Source: Kiritimatiellales bacterium | GTDB taxonomy: Bacteria > Verrucomicrobiota > Kiritimatiellia > Kiritimatiellales > Pontiellaceae | DNA: 8,561 bases | Reading direction: 5' to 3' | Assembly: GCA_021734595.1 (NCBI GenBank) | Contig: JAIPIO010000172.1 | Span: 1 to 8,561 of the forward strand | Part shown: positions 1 to 5,733 of the stretch, in pieces | Layout: each line of letters starts with the position of its first letter | Numbering within the stretch: the stretch's first letter is position 1 | The notes under the pieces: model-generated | The model's database searches: none | Seen by the model: the letters and a program-made list of their open reading frames with translations, nothing else | Told to the model about the DNA's origin: nothing | Program-made: the position numbers and the translations under genes

Positions 1-423
1 GGAGAGGGAGGCGGCGGCGGCGAAGTTGCCGGGACAGCCGAGGGCCAGTTTGAAGGCACCGTAGCCGCCCATGGAGAGGCCGGCCACATAGGTCGTCTTC
101 CAGTCGTTGGAAACGTTGAACCAGGTTTTTACAAGGGCTGGAACTTCTTCGGAGATGAATTTCCAATAGTTGGAACCGTGGGCCATATCGCAGTAGAAGC
201 TTTTGTGGACGCTGGGCATGACGATGGCGAGGGGATAGTCGGAGGCATAGCGCTCGATGGAGGTGCGCCGCGCCCAGGTGGAGTGGTCGTCGGACCAGCC
301 GTGCAGCAGGTAGAGCAGGGCCGGCGGTTCGGTGTAGGCTTCGCTTTTCTGCGGAAGGATCACGTTCATCGCGGTGGACAGCCCGAGCGTTTTTGAAAAG
401 AATCTGCATTCCAGCAGTGCCAT
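1..423 (-). CDS. Esterase-family alpha/beta hydrolase (partial, C-terminus beyond left edge)
   Basis: The first 141 codons are open on the minus strand. They read MALLECRFFSKTLGLSTAMN and continue with hallmarks of the esterase D / tributyrin esterase family (PF00756 type). LLHGW at about residues 39-43 forms the oxyanion-hole loop. The nucleophile elbow GLSMGGYGA puts the probable catalytic serine at residue 117. The Asp and His of the triad would lie past the window edge. No signal peptide is visible, so a cytoplasmic carboxylesterase acting on short acyl or acetyl esters is likely; the exact substrate (acylated sugar, S-formylglutathione, simple esters) cannot be told. The ATG at 423 is supported by an AAAGGAG Shine-Dalgarno at 429-435. 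The gene is divergent from the amidase and separated from it by 120 bp. Confidence 0.85.
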   Translation of the reverse strand, partial: MALLECRFFSKTLGLSTAMNVILPQKSEAYTEPPALLYLLHGWSDDHSTWARRTSIERYASDYPLAIVMPSVHKSFYCDMAHGSNYWKFISEEVPALVKTWFNVSNDWKTTYVAGLSMGGYGAFKLALGCPGNFAAAASLS

Positions 424-456
424 GGAATCTCCTTTTGGTTTCATTTCCCGTTTAAA

Positions 457-482
457 TCCGCATAAATCGGTTTGTATGCGGA
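457..482. repeat. 8-bp inverted repeat in the divergent spacer (possible operator or leader hairpin)
   Basis: TCCGCATA at 457-464 is exactly complementary to TATGCGGA at 475-482 with a 10-nt loop. It sits between the putative esterase promoter and the esterase ribosome binding site, so it would fall at the transcription start or in the leader. No T-run follows on either side, which argues against a terminator. Confidence 0.5.
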
Positions 483-484
483 GG

Positions 485-514
485 ATTAAAACGGATTCAT
501 TCGGCACTTTCCAA
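485..514 (-). promoter_or_regulatory. Putative sigma70-type promoter for the esterase
   Basis: Read on the minus strand, TTGGAA (509-514) and TTTAAT (485-490) are separated by 18 bp. They match the -35 and -10 consensus at 4/6 and 5/6 positions. The pair lies upstream of the esterase ATG and would start transcription close to the hairpin at 457-482. This is consensus matching by eye only. Confidence 0.35.
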
Positions 515-543
515 ACAATAATCTTTTTTCGTAACATGCGGCT

Positions 544-1548
544 GTGAGTTTAATTGATTTAACAACCAGACGGATGTTCTTCATGCCGTTGCTTTTCTTT
601 GCGGGACTGCGTCGGTCACACGCGGCGGTGCCGACGGTGCAGTCGGGCGGTAGGCGGTATGTCCAGCTCTCCTTTGTGGCCCGGATGTATACGATGACGA
701 CCTCACTGGCGGGTGATCGGATCAGGTTGAAAAACAAGTACAACACCCTGGAGGTGGAGGTGAACGGCCGCCGGTGCTGGATCAATGGAACCATGGTCTG
801 GCTGCATGAGCCCTGCCGGAAAGTGAGCCGGCAGTGGTCGGTGGTGGAGGTGGATTTCACAAAACTGATCGATCCGATTATGCGGCCCTACGCGTATGTG
901 CCCTCCAAGAAGCCGCGCGTGGTGGTGCTGGATCCGGGGCACGGTGCGCATGACAAAGGGGCGGTCGGCGCGCGGAATGTGCAGGAAAAGCTGGTGGTGA
1001 AGGACGTGATGCAACGGGTGACCGCGCACCTGAAAGGGAAAGGGGTGACGGTAAAAACAACCCGTTCGACGGATATCTTCCTGGAGCTGCAGCAGCGCTG
1101 CGACCTGGCGGCAAAGTGGGGCGCGGATGTTTTTGTGAGTATTCATGCGGACGGCGCGGCGAGCAAGGATGCGCATGGCGTCGAAACCTTCATATTGACG
1201 GCGGCGGGGTATGATTCCAGCAATCATTACGGGTTGAAAGCGGGCAGCAAATCGGCCGGCAAGGGGAACCTGTATGATTCCGCCAATGCGGTGCTGGGCT
1301 ATTATCTCCAGCGCAACATGGTGAAAAACACCAAACGGTCCGATCGCGGCCTGCGGCGGGCCCGGTTTCTTGTGATCAAGAATGCACCCTGTCCCGCGGC
1401 GCTGGTGGAGTGCGGGTTTGTGACGAACCCGACCGAAGAAGCGCTGATGCTCGATTCAAAATACCGCGAAGCCGCCGCGCGCGGTATTTCCGATGGGATT
1501 CTGAACTACCTGAGCCAGGTGAACCGGGCGCGCAGCGGTAAATATTAG
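544..1548 (+). CDS. N-acetylmuramoyl-L-alanine amidase (Amidase_3 family, AmiA/AmiC-like), exported
   Basis: This 334-aa zinc amidase cleaves the amide bond between N-acetylmuramic acid and L-alanine in peptidoglycan, a periplasmic job in cell separation. The catalytic domain starts at about residue 124. It shows DPGHG (zinc ligand His133), Glu148 in VQEK, His201 in SIHADG, and the catalytic Glu289 in LVECGFVTNPTEE. Residues about 30-115 form a beta-rich N-terminal region with an ING...W pattern, resembling the copper-amine-oxidase-like stalk domain seen on some amidases. The N-terminus carries TTRRMFFMPLLFFAGLRRSHA, a signal peptide with twin arginines at residues 9-10. The GTG start keeps this motif; the ATG at 574 would remove it. 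An in-frame stop at 532-534 bounds the start. No clear Shine-Dalgarno precedes either start. Confidence 0.9.
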   Translation: MSLIDLTTRRMFFMPLLFFAGLRRSHAAVPTVQSGGRRYVQLSFVARMYTMTTSLAGDRIRLKNKYNTLEVEVNGRRCWINGTMVWLHEPCRKVSRQWSVVEVDFTKLIDPIMRPYAYVPSKKPRVVVLDPGHGAHDKGAVGARNVQEKLVVKDVMQRVTAHLKGKGVTVKTTRSTDIFLELQQRCDLAAKWGADVFVSIHADGAASKDAHGVETFILTAAGYDSSNHYGLKAGSKSAGKGNLYDSANAVLGYYLQRNMVKNTKRSDRGLRRARFLVIKNAPCPAALVECGFVTNPTEEALMLDSKYREAAARGISDGILNYLSQVNRARSGKY

Positions 1549-1560
1549 ATGTGGAAAACA

Positions 1561-1592
1561 AAACACCAATATAATAGGACTGACACCTTCTC
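1561..1592 (+). repeat. Left arm of a perfect 32-bp inverted repeat (REP-like)
   Basis: This 32-bp stretch is the exact reverse complement of 1869-1900. It begins AAACACCAATATAATAGGAC and ends in CACCTTCTC. It starts 12 bp after the amidase stop codon. It contains the pentamer ACACC twice, 20 bp apart, and a TATAAT string at 1570-1575. Proximity to a RAYT gene suggests a REP-type recognition sequence, which is inference. Confidence 0.85.
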
Positions 1593-1750
1593 CTTCTCTC
1601 CGTTATAGGTGAAAAGAAAATTCCCATCCATTTAATATTGTTTTGGCGCAAATACCAGCATACTATTAACATATGGAATACAGAGATAGCGTACCTCAAA
1701 GCTTAAAAATACATTCGACACTCTTTCATGTATTGGGATTTAGCCCACTG

Positions 1751-1990
1751 ATGAAAAGCGGATTCATCATGCGTGGATCTGCCATATTATTGTTAATCTT
1801 GCTACTATCCGGTTGCGCCTCAATTGAGACACAAGAAATGAAGGCAGGAGACCCAAACACTCCTCAGAGAGAAGGTGTCAGTCCTATTATATTGGTGTTT
1901 TCTCTCTTGAACCGCATCCTGCGAGGCTGTAGAAGGGGTGCATGGGAAGAACACCGAGAGTTGAGTTTGAGGGAGCGGTCTATCATGTGA
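1751..1990 (+). CDS. Small lipoprotein-like ORF, probably truncated by the RAYT-associated repeat
   Basis: The ORF from ATG 1751 encodes 79 aa. It opens with MKSGFIMRGS, a hydrophobic run AILLLILLL and the lipobox LSGC, with the lipidated cysteine at residue 22. That is a good signal peptidase II signal, so the product would be an envelope lipoprotein. ATG 1769 is an alternative start, and the frame stays open back to ATG 1673; none has a strong ribosome binding site. After about residue 37 the frame enters the right arm of the inverted repeat (REGVSPIILVFSL) and then overlaps the first 49 bases of the transposase gene in another frame. The tail is therefore probably not native. The likeliest reading is the 5' remnant of a lipoprotein gene interrupted by the mobile unit; a tiny functional lipoprotein is possible. 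No family is recognised. Confidence 0.4.
   Translation: MKSGFIMRGSAILLLILLLSGCASIETQEMKAGDPNTPQREGVSPIILVFSLLNRILRGCRRGAWEEHRELSLRERSIM
1869..1900 (-). repeat. Right arm of the perfect 32-bp inverted repeat (REP-like)
   Basis: This is the exact reverse complement of 1561-1592, with 276 bp between the arms. On the plus strand it reads GAGAAGGTGTCAGTCC and onward, and contains GGTGT at 1874-1878 and again at 1894-1898. It ends 41 bp before the transposase ATG, where an element-encoded recognition sequence might be expected. No third copy is seen downstream of the transposase. Confidence 0.85.
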
Positions 1991-2949
1991 TGTGCCGGGG
2001 AAACCGGCAGGAGCCGGTGTTTCGTGATAAATCCGACAATGAGGTTTTCCTGAATGCGCTGGATGAGGCGTGTGGCCGCTGCGGATGGCGGATACATGCA
2101 TTCGTGTTGATGGGGAATCATTACCATTTGCTGCTGGAAACACCGCATGCGAATTTGGTTGATGGGATGCGGTGGTTGCAAGGCACCTATACCAAGAGGT
2201 TCAATGCCCGGCACAAGGAATGGGGGCATCTGTTCCAAGGGCGGTACAAGGCCTTGCTGGTTGATCCGGAGGGGGATTATTTTCAGACTGTAAGTAGTTA
2301 TATTCACCTGAACCCGGCACGAGCCAAGTGTTTTGATTTGGGGAAAGAAAAACTTTCTGCATATCCATGGAGCAGCTATGTGCTCTTTTTGCACCCAAGG
2401 AAGCGTCCGGAATGGCTGGACGTTGAGCGCACGTTTGGGTGCATGGAATTGTTGGATGATTCTTCGGGTAGGGCTCGCTATGAAGAAGCAATGCAGAAGA
2501 GGGTTTTGGAAACGGCGTGCAGTGAAACGCCTTGGGATGTGGATGAACGATGGACGAAAATCCGCCGGGGATGGTATTTCGGCAGTGATGGATTCCGCGA
2601 CCGAATGGTCGAGGCTCTGGATGATGTAATGGACGGAAAGCGCAGGGACTCGTTTGTCGGCGGAGAAGTCAACCGGCATGATGTCTTGGCTGCCGGGCGG
2701 CTTTTTGATGGCTCACTAAACCGTTTGGGTTTAAGCCTGTCCGACCTGTCAAAGCTCAAGAAAAGCGATCCACGCAAGAAGGCGATGGCTTGGATTGTTC
2801 GCAAAAGAACCTGTGTAAGAAATGAATGGATTGCCCAATCGATGGAAATGGGATGCGTTTCGAATGTTTCAAGTTTTATCCGGCAGGTTGACGAGGCTAC
2901 CGAAGGGGAACTTTTTGAGCTTCGGAAGGTGTTGGTGCAATTGGTTTGA
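1942..2949 (+). CDS. REP-associated tyrosine transposase (RAYT, Y1/HUH family)
   Basis: The 335-aa protein begins MGRTPRVEFEGAVYHVMCRG, the typical RAYT opening. The HUH metal-binding motif is His60-Tyr61-His62 in LMGNHYHLLLE. The probable nucleophile is Tyr120 in SSYIHLNPARA, following GRYKALLVD. These residues nick and join single-stranded DNA at REP hairpins. Beyond about residue 150 there is a long C-terminal region. Its part at about 265-310 (KKAMAWIVRKRT...WIAQSMEMGCVSNVSSFI) resembles the DnaA-type helix-turn-helix found on longer RAYTs. The gene is uninterrupted with all catalytic residues present, so it may be active. A GAAGGGG ribosome binding site lies at 1932-1938. It reads in the same direction as the downstream yceD operon, 81 bp away. 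Confidence 0.9.
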   Translation: MGRTPRVEFEGAVYHVMCRGNRQEPVFRDKSDNEVFLNALDEACGRCGWRIHAFVLMGNHYHLLLETPHANLVDGMRWLQGTYTKRFNARHKEWGHLFQGRYKALLVDPEGDYFQTVSSYIHLNPARAKCFDLGKEKLSAYPWSSYVLFLHPRKRPEWLDVERTFGCMELLDDSSGRARYEEAMQKRVLETACSETPWDVDERWTKIRRGWYFGSDGFRDRMVEALDDVMDGKRRDSFVGGEVNRHDVLAAGRLFDGSLNRLGLSLSDLSKLKKSDPRKKAMAWIVRKRTCVRNEWIAQSMEMGCVSNVSSFIRQVDEATEGELFELRKVLVQLV

Positions 2950-2989
2950 TTCCGGCCATTGAAAGCTTTTTTCCGGCCTGTGGATGTTC

Positions 2990-2995
2990 TATAAA
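2990..2995 (+). promoter_or_regulatory. Putative -10 element of the yceD-rpmF-fab operon promoter
   Basis: TATAAA matches the -10 consensus at 5/6 positions. It lies 35 bp before the preferred yceD start, in the only sizeable gap upstream of the operon. The region 15-18 bp upstream is T-rich (2967-2974) with no good TTGACA match, so the -35 is weak. Transcription would begin near 3002, next to the palindrome at 3003-3017. Confidence 0.35.
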
Positions 2996-3002
2996 GGTTG
3001 GT

Positions 3003-3017
3003 TTCCAAGGGTTGGAA
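3003..3017. promoter_or_regulatory. TTCCAA-N3-TTGGAA palindrome in the yceD leader
   Basis: A perfect 6+6 palindrome with a GGG spacer sits directly after the putative -10 and just before the ribosome binding site of yceD. The position suits a repressor operator at the head of a lipid operon. It could equally be a copy of a genome-wide short palindromic repeat. No regulator can be named. Confidence 0.45.
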
Positions 3018-3021
3018 GTTT

Positions 3022-3026
3022 GGAGG
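3022..3026 (+). promoter_or_regulatory. Ribosome binding site that sets the yceD start
   Basis: GGAGG ends 4 nt before GTG 3031. It makes that codon the preferred start over TTG 2998, which has no such site and would place the 3003-3017 palindrome inside the coding sequence. Confidence 0.6.
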
Positions 3027-3030
3027 TGTT

Positions 3031-3492
3031 GTGAATATTCTAATTGCCAGAATCCCCGAAGAGGGCATGCATTTTGATGGCGATGATCCTGCCGAAATCA
3101 TGGGTCTGGAGAATGATCCATTCATAAAGGTGCAGGGAGATGTGGTCTATTCGCTGTATGCGCAGCATGTTTCCGAAGAACTGGTTGTGCGCGGAAAGTT
3201 CGCCGTAGACGTGGCCTTGAAGTGTGCAAGATGTTCGGAATTTTTCTCGACAACGGTGTCGGATTCCGATTTTCTACGCGCTTACCCGGCATCCAAGGAT
3301 GCGGATCAGATAGATATAACAGAGGATATACGCGAGGCATTGCTGTTGAATATGCCCGGGTTTGCCGTTTGCAGCGAAAGCTGCAAGGGATTGTGTGTCC
3401 AGTGCGGAAAGAATCTGAACGAAGGCCCGTGTGCTTGCGAGAAAAGCGGGGGTTTAGATGCTTGGCAGGCGCTGGACAATTTAAATTTATGA
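3031..3492 (+). CDS. yceD: YceD / DUF177 family protein
   Basis: The 153-aa product (from GTG 3031) belongs to the DUF177 family, whose gene is nearly always placed directly before rpmF. Family members are linked to large-subunit ribosomal RNA accumulation and, in plants, 23S rRNA processing; the biochemical activity is not settled. Visible signatures are the cysteine pair Cys65/Cys68 in LKCARCSEFF, the DITEDIREALLLNMP helix, and a C-terminal cysteine-rich segment with Cys114, 118, 122, 125, 134 and 136 ending in DAWQALDNLNL. These cysteines could bind zinc. The frame extends upstream to TTG 2998, but the Shine-Dalgarno favours GTG 3031. The gap to rpmF is 20 bp. Confidence 0.88.
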   Translation: MNILIARIPEEGMHFDGDDPAEIMGLENDPFIKVQGDVVYSLYAQHVSEELVVRGKFAVDVALKCARCSEFFSTTVSDSDFLRAYPASKDADQIDITEDIREALLLNMPGFAVCSESCKGLCVQCGKNLNEGPCACEKSGGLDAWQALDNLNL

Positions 3493-3512
3493 GATATTGA
3501 AGGAGGACTGCG

Positions 3513-3701
3513 ATGGCTGTTCCAAAAAGAAAAACATCCAAATCAAAGAGTTCCAGCCGCAAGGCGCAGAACACCAAAAAACCGATTTCCCGGGCTTCGA
3601 GCTGTTCGCAGTGCGGTGCGCCGCAGCTTTCTCATCGCGCCTGCCCGAGTTGTGGCTATTACAATGGTCGACAGGTGTTGACGGTTGCCGGCGACGAGTA
3701 A
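3513..3701 (+). CDS. rpmF: Large-subunit ribosomal protein bL32
   Basis: The 62-aa basic protein starts MAVPKRKTSKSKSSSRK, the standard L32 opening, and carries a zinc ribbon with Cys31-Cys34 and Cys44-Cys47 (CSQC and CPSC). It is a component of the 50S subunit. Because the cysteine form binds zinc, it is the C+ type rather than the zinc-independent paralogue type. A strong AAGGAGG at 3500-3506, 6 nt before the ATG, fits high expression. It is followed by plsX after only 6 bp, the widely conserved rpmF-plsX coupling. Confidence 0.96.
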   Translation: MAVPKRKTSKSKSSSRKAQNTKKPISRASSCSQCGAPQLSHRACPSCGYYNGRQVLTVAGDE

Positions 3702-3707
3702 GTTTCC

Positions 3708-4718
3708 ATGCGTATCTCAATCGATGCGATGGGGGGCGACTACGCTCCCGCAGAGATAGTTGCGGGCACCCTGCGCGCAGCAACAGAACTTTCCGGTATT
3801 TCTAAGCTATATCTTGTTGGGGACGAGTCAGCTATCCACGCTGAACTGGACAAGCACAAGGGCAGCATACCTCAAAGCATCGAGATTGTTCATGCATCGC
3901 AAGTGGTTGAGATGGGCGAATCCCCGGCGGTGGCGATCCGCCGCAAGAAGGATTCCTCCATCGGCCGGGCGGTGGACCTGGTGAAAAAAGGCGACGCCGA
4001 CGCGATTTTCTCCGCCGGCAACACCGGGGCGGCTGTAGCGGCGGCAACGCTCAAGCTTCGTACGCTCGCGGGGGTCGACCGCCCCGCCATTGCGACCATT
4101 CTGCCCTCCCCGAAAGATCCGTTTGTGTTGCTTGATGCCGGTGCGAATCCCGACAGTACATCAGCGATGCTCCAGCAATACGCCGTGATGGGCAGTATTT
4201 ATTCGCGCGAGATCCTCGGGATAAAGAATCCGAGCGTGGGGTTGCTGAGCATTGGCGAGGAAGATGCCAAGGGCAACGAAATGACCAAGAAGACATTTGC
4301 CATGCTGAGCGCTTCGCACCTGAATTTCATCGGCAACGTGGAAAGCCGCGATATGTTTGAAGCGCGTGTGAATGTGGTGGTATGCGACGGATTTGTCGGG
4401 AATGTGGTACTTAAAACCACGGAAAGCGTTGGGCGCATGATGTCCGTGTGGCTGAATGAGGAGTTCCGGAAAACCCCGCTGCGCATGCTCGGCGGTTTGC
4501 TGGGCCGCGGAGCTTTTAGCTATATGCGGAACAAATGCGACCCTTCCAACTATGGCGGTGCGCCGTTGCTTGGCGCGAATGGTGTGGTGATTATCGGGCA
4601 CGGCTCCTCCAATACGCTGGCGGTTTTAAATGCCGTGCGCGTGGCAACCGAAACGATAGATCATCACGTAAACCATTTGATTGAAGACGAATTAAAAAGT
4701 ATACAACCACGCACGTAG
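3708..4718 (+). CDS. plsX: Phosphate acyltransferase PlsX
   Basis: The 336-aa protein converts acyl-ACP and phosphate to acyl-phosphate, the donor used by PlsY for the first acylation of glycerol-3-phosphate. It is a peripheral membrane enzyme that links fatty acid synthesis to phospholipids. Family marks are ISIDAMGGDYAP at the N-terminus, IFSAGNTGA near residue 105, LLDAGANPD near 144, VGLLSIGEED near 183, CDGFVGNVVLK near 228, and the GGAPLLGANGVVIIGHGSS segment near 285. Length is normal. Only a weak ribosome binding site is seen, so it may be translated by coupling to rpmF, whose stop lies 6 bp upstream. It is followed by fabH after 22 bp. Confidence 0.96.
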   Translation: MRISIDAMGGDYAPAEIVAGTLRAATELSGISKLYLVGDESAIHAELDKHKGSIPQSIEIVHASQVVEMGESPAVAIRRKKDSSIGRAVDLVKKGDADAIFSAGNTGAAVAAATLKLRTLAGVDRPAIATILPSPKDPFVLLDAGANPDSTSAMLQQYAVMGSIYSREILGIKNPSVGLLSIGEEDAKGNEMTKKTFAMLSASHLNFIGNVESRDMFEARVNVVVCDGFVGNVVLKTTESVGRMMSVWLNEEFRKTPLRMLGGLLGRGAFSYMRNKCDPSNYGGAPLLGANGVVIIGHGSSNTLAVLNAVRVATETIDHHVNHLIEDELKSIQPRT

Positions 4719-4740
4719 CGGCTTCGTCGGGAAACTATAA

Positions 4741-5733
4741 ATGGGTTTAAAACGCACAGTCTCAATTATCGGCACCGGTTCATACGTTCCTGAAAAGGTG
4801 CTGACCAACCACGACCTGGAGGAAATGGTCGATACCAACGATGAGTGGATATTTTCCCGGACCGGCATGCGCGAACGCCATATTGCCGCCGATGACCAGG
4901 CGACTTCCGATTTGGGTGCCGAAGCCGCGAAAAAAGCGCTGGCCGATGCCGGGGTGAAGGCGGAAGAAGTTGATCTAATTATTGTCGCGACACTGTCGCC
5001 CGACATGTTTTTTCCCAGTACGGCCTGTTTCGTGCAGGAAAAGATCGGAGCCAAAAACGCATTCTGCTACGACCTTGGCGCCGCCTGTTCCGGATTTCTT
5101 TTCGCGCTCGAATGCGGGAAAAACCAGATTCTGGCCGGCGCGGCGAAAACGGTGCTGGTAATCGGTGCGGAGAAGATGAGCGCATTCCTGGACTGGGAAG
5201 ACCGCACCACCTGTGTGCTTTTCGGCGATGGCGCGGGCGCGGTTGTGCTGCAGTCCCGCGGTGATGAACATGGGGTCATGGATGCCGTGATGGGAAGCGA
5301 CGGTTCGCTGGCGGACCTGCTGTGCACGCCCGGTTGCGGAAGCCGCAATCCTGCCAGTCCCGCTGTGCTTGAACAGCGCATGCAGTACATTACCATGCAG
5401 GGTCGCGACGTGTTCAAGCATGCCGTGTCCCGTATGGGGAAGTCGGTCGTCTTGGCATTGGAAAAAAACCAGGTTTCAATCGACGACATCAAATGTTTTA
5501 TTCCCCACCAGGCGAACTCGCGCATTATTGATGCGATCGGTCGGCGTCTGGGCATCAGCGACCGGATCTACCTGGATGTGGCCAAATATGCAAACACCTC
5601 ATCCGCTGCCATCGCCATTGCGCTGGATGAAGCAGTTAACGAAGGGGTCATTCAGAAGGGTGATCTCTTTGTAATGACTGTTTTCGGCGGTGGCTTTACC
5701 TGGGGTGCAAATGTAGTGGAGTGGTGCAAATAA
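4741..5733 (+). CDS. fabH: 3-oxoacyl-ACP synthase III (KAS III)
   Basis: This 330-aa condensing enzyme starts fatty acid synthesis by joining an acyl-CoA primer, usually acetyl-CoA, to malonyl-ACP. The Cys-His-Asn triad is complete: Cys116 in DLGAACSGF, His256 in IPHQAN, and Asn285 in KYANTSS. The N-terminal SIIGTGSYVPEKVLTN and the DEWIFSRTGMRERH segment are standard, as is the C-terminal FGGGFTWGA. Primer preference (straight or branched) cannot be read reliably. The ribosome binding site is weak. Its TAA stop shares one base with the fabD ATG (TAATG), which suggests translational coupling. Confidence 0.96.
   Translation: MGLKRTVSIIGTGSYVPEKVLTNHDLEEMVDTNDEWIFSRTGMRERHIAADDQATSDLGAEAAKKALADAGVKAEEVDLIIVATLSPDMFFPSTACFVQEKIGAKNAFCYDLGAACSGFLFALECGKNQILAGAAKTVLVIGAEKMSAFLDWEDRTTCVLFGDGAGAVVLQSRGDEHGVMDAVMGSDGSLADLLCTPGCGSRNPASPAVLEQRMQYITMQGRDVFKHAVSRMGKSVVLALEKNQVSIDDIKCFIPHQANSRIIDAIGRRLGISDRIYLDVAKYANTSSAAIAIALDEAVNEGVIQKGDLFVMTVFGGGFTWGANVVEWCK

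Larger units (their letters stand above)
1869..2949 (+). mobile_element. RAYT unit: REP-like arm plus transposase gene
   Basis: The right repeat arm and the adjacent Y1-type transposase gene appear to form one unit between the amidase and the yceD operon. RAYTs act on REP sequences in the host genome and are usually single-copy and vertically maintained rather than self-spreading. The left boundary could instead be placed at 1561, taking in both arms. No right-end repeat or target duplication can be recognised, so the limits are approximate. Confidence 0.55.

Noticed and set aside
98..175. Two TTCCAA-N3-TTGGAA-like palindromes (98-112 imperfect, 161-175 perfect) as regulatory sites
   Set aside because: Both lie in the esterase coding sequence and encode a repeated S-N-x-W-K pattern (VSNDWK and GSNYWK), so protein sequence explains them.
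703..1227. Long minus-strand ORF opposite the amidase
   Set aside because: It is antisense to a gene with clear catalytic motifs, has no recognisable domain or ribosome binding site, and is Arg/His/Pro-rich as expected for a shadow frame in GC-rich DNA.
1638..1666. TTGTTT-17-TACTAT as a promoter for the lipoprotein ORF
   Set aside because: It matches consensus at only 3/6 and 4/6 in an AT-rich stretch where such matches are expected by chance.
1864..2679. 271-aa minus-strand ORF opposite the transposase gene
   Set aside because: It shadows the RAYT gene with its diagnostic HUH and YIHLNP motifs and shows no family resemblance of its own.
2950..2978. Direct repeat TTCCGGCC (2950-2957 and 2971-2978) with AAAGCTTT between, as a terminator after the RAYT gene
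   Set aside because: The possible GGCC/GGCC pairing is only 4 bp, does not extend inward or outward, and has no T-run after it.
2998..3030. TTG 2998 as the yceD start
   Set aside because: It has no Shine-Dalgarno and adds 11 residues untypical of the family; GTG 3031 has GGAGG just upstream.
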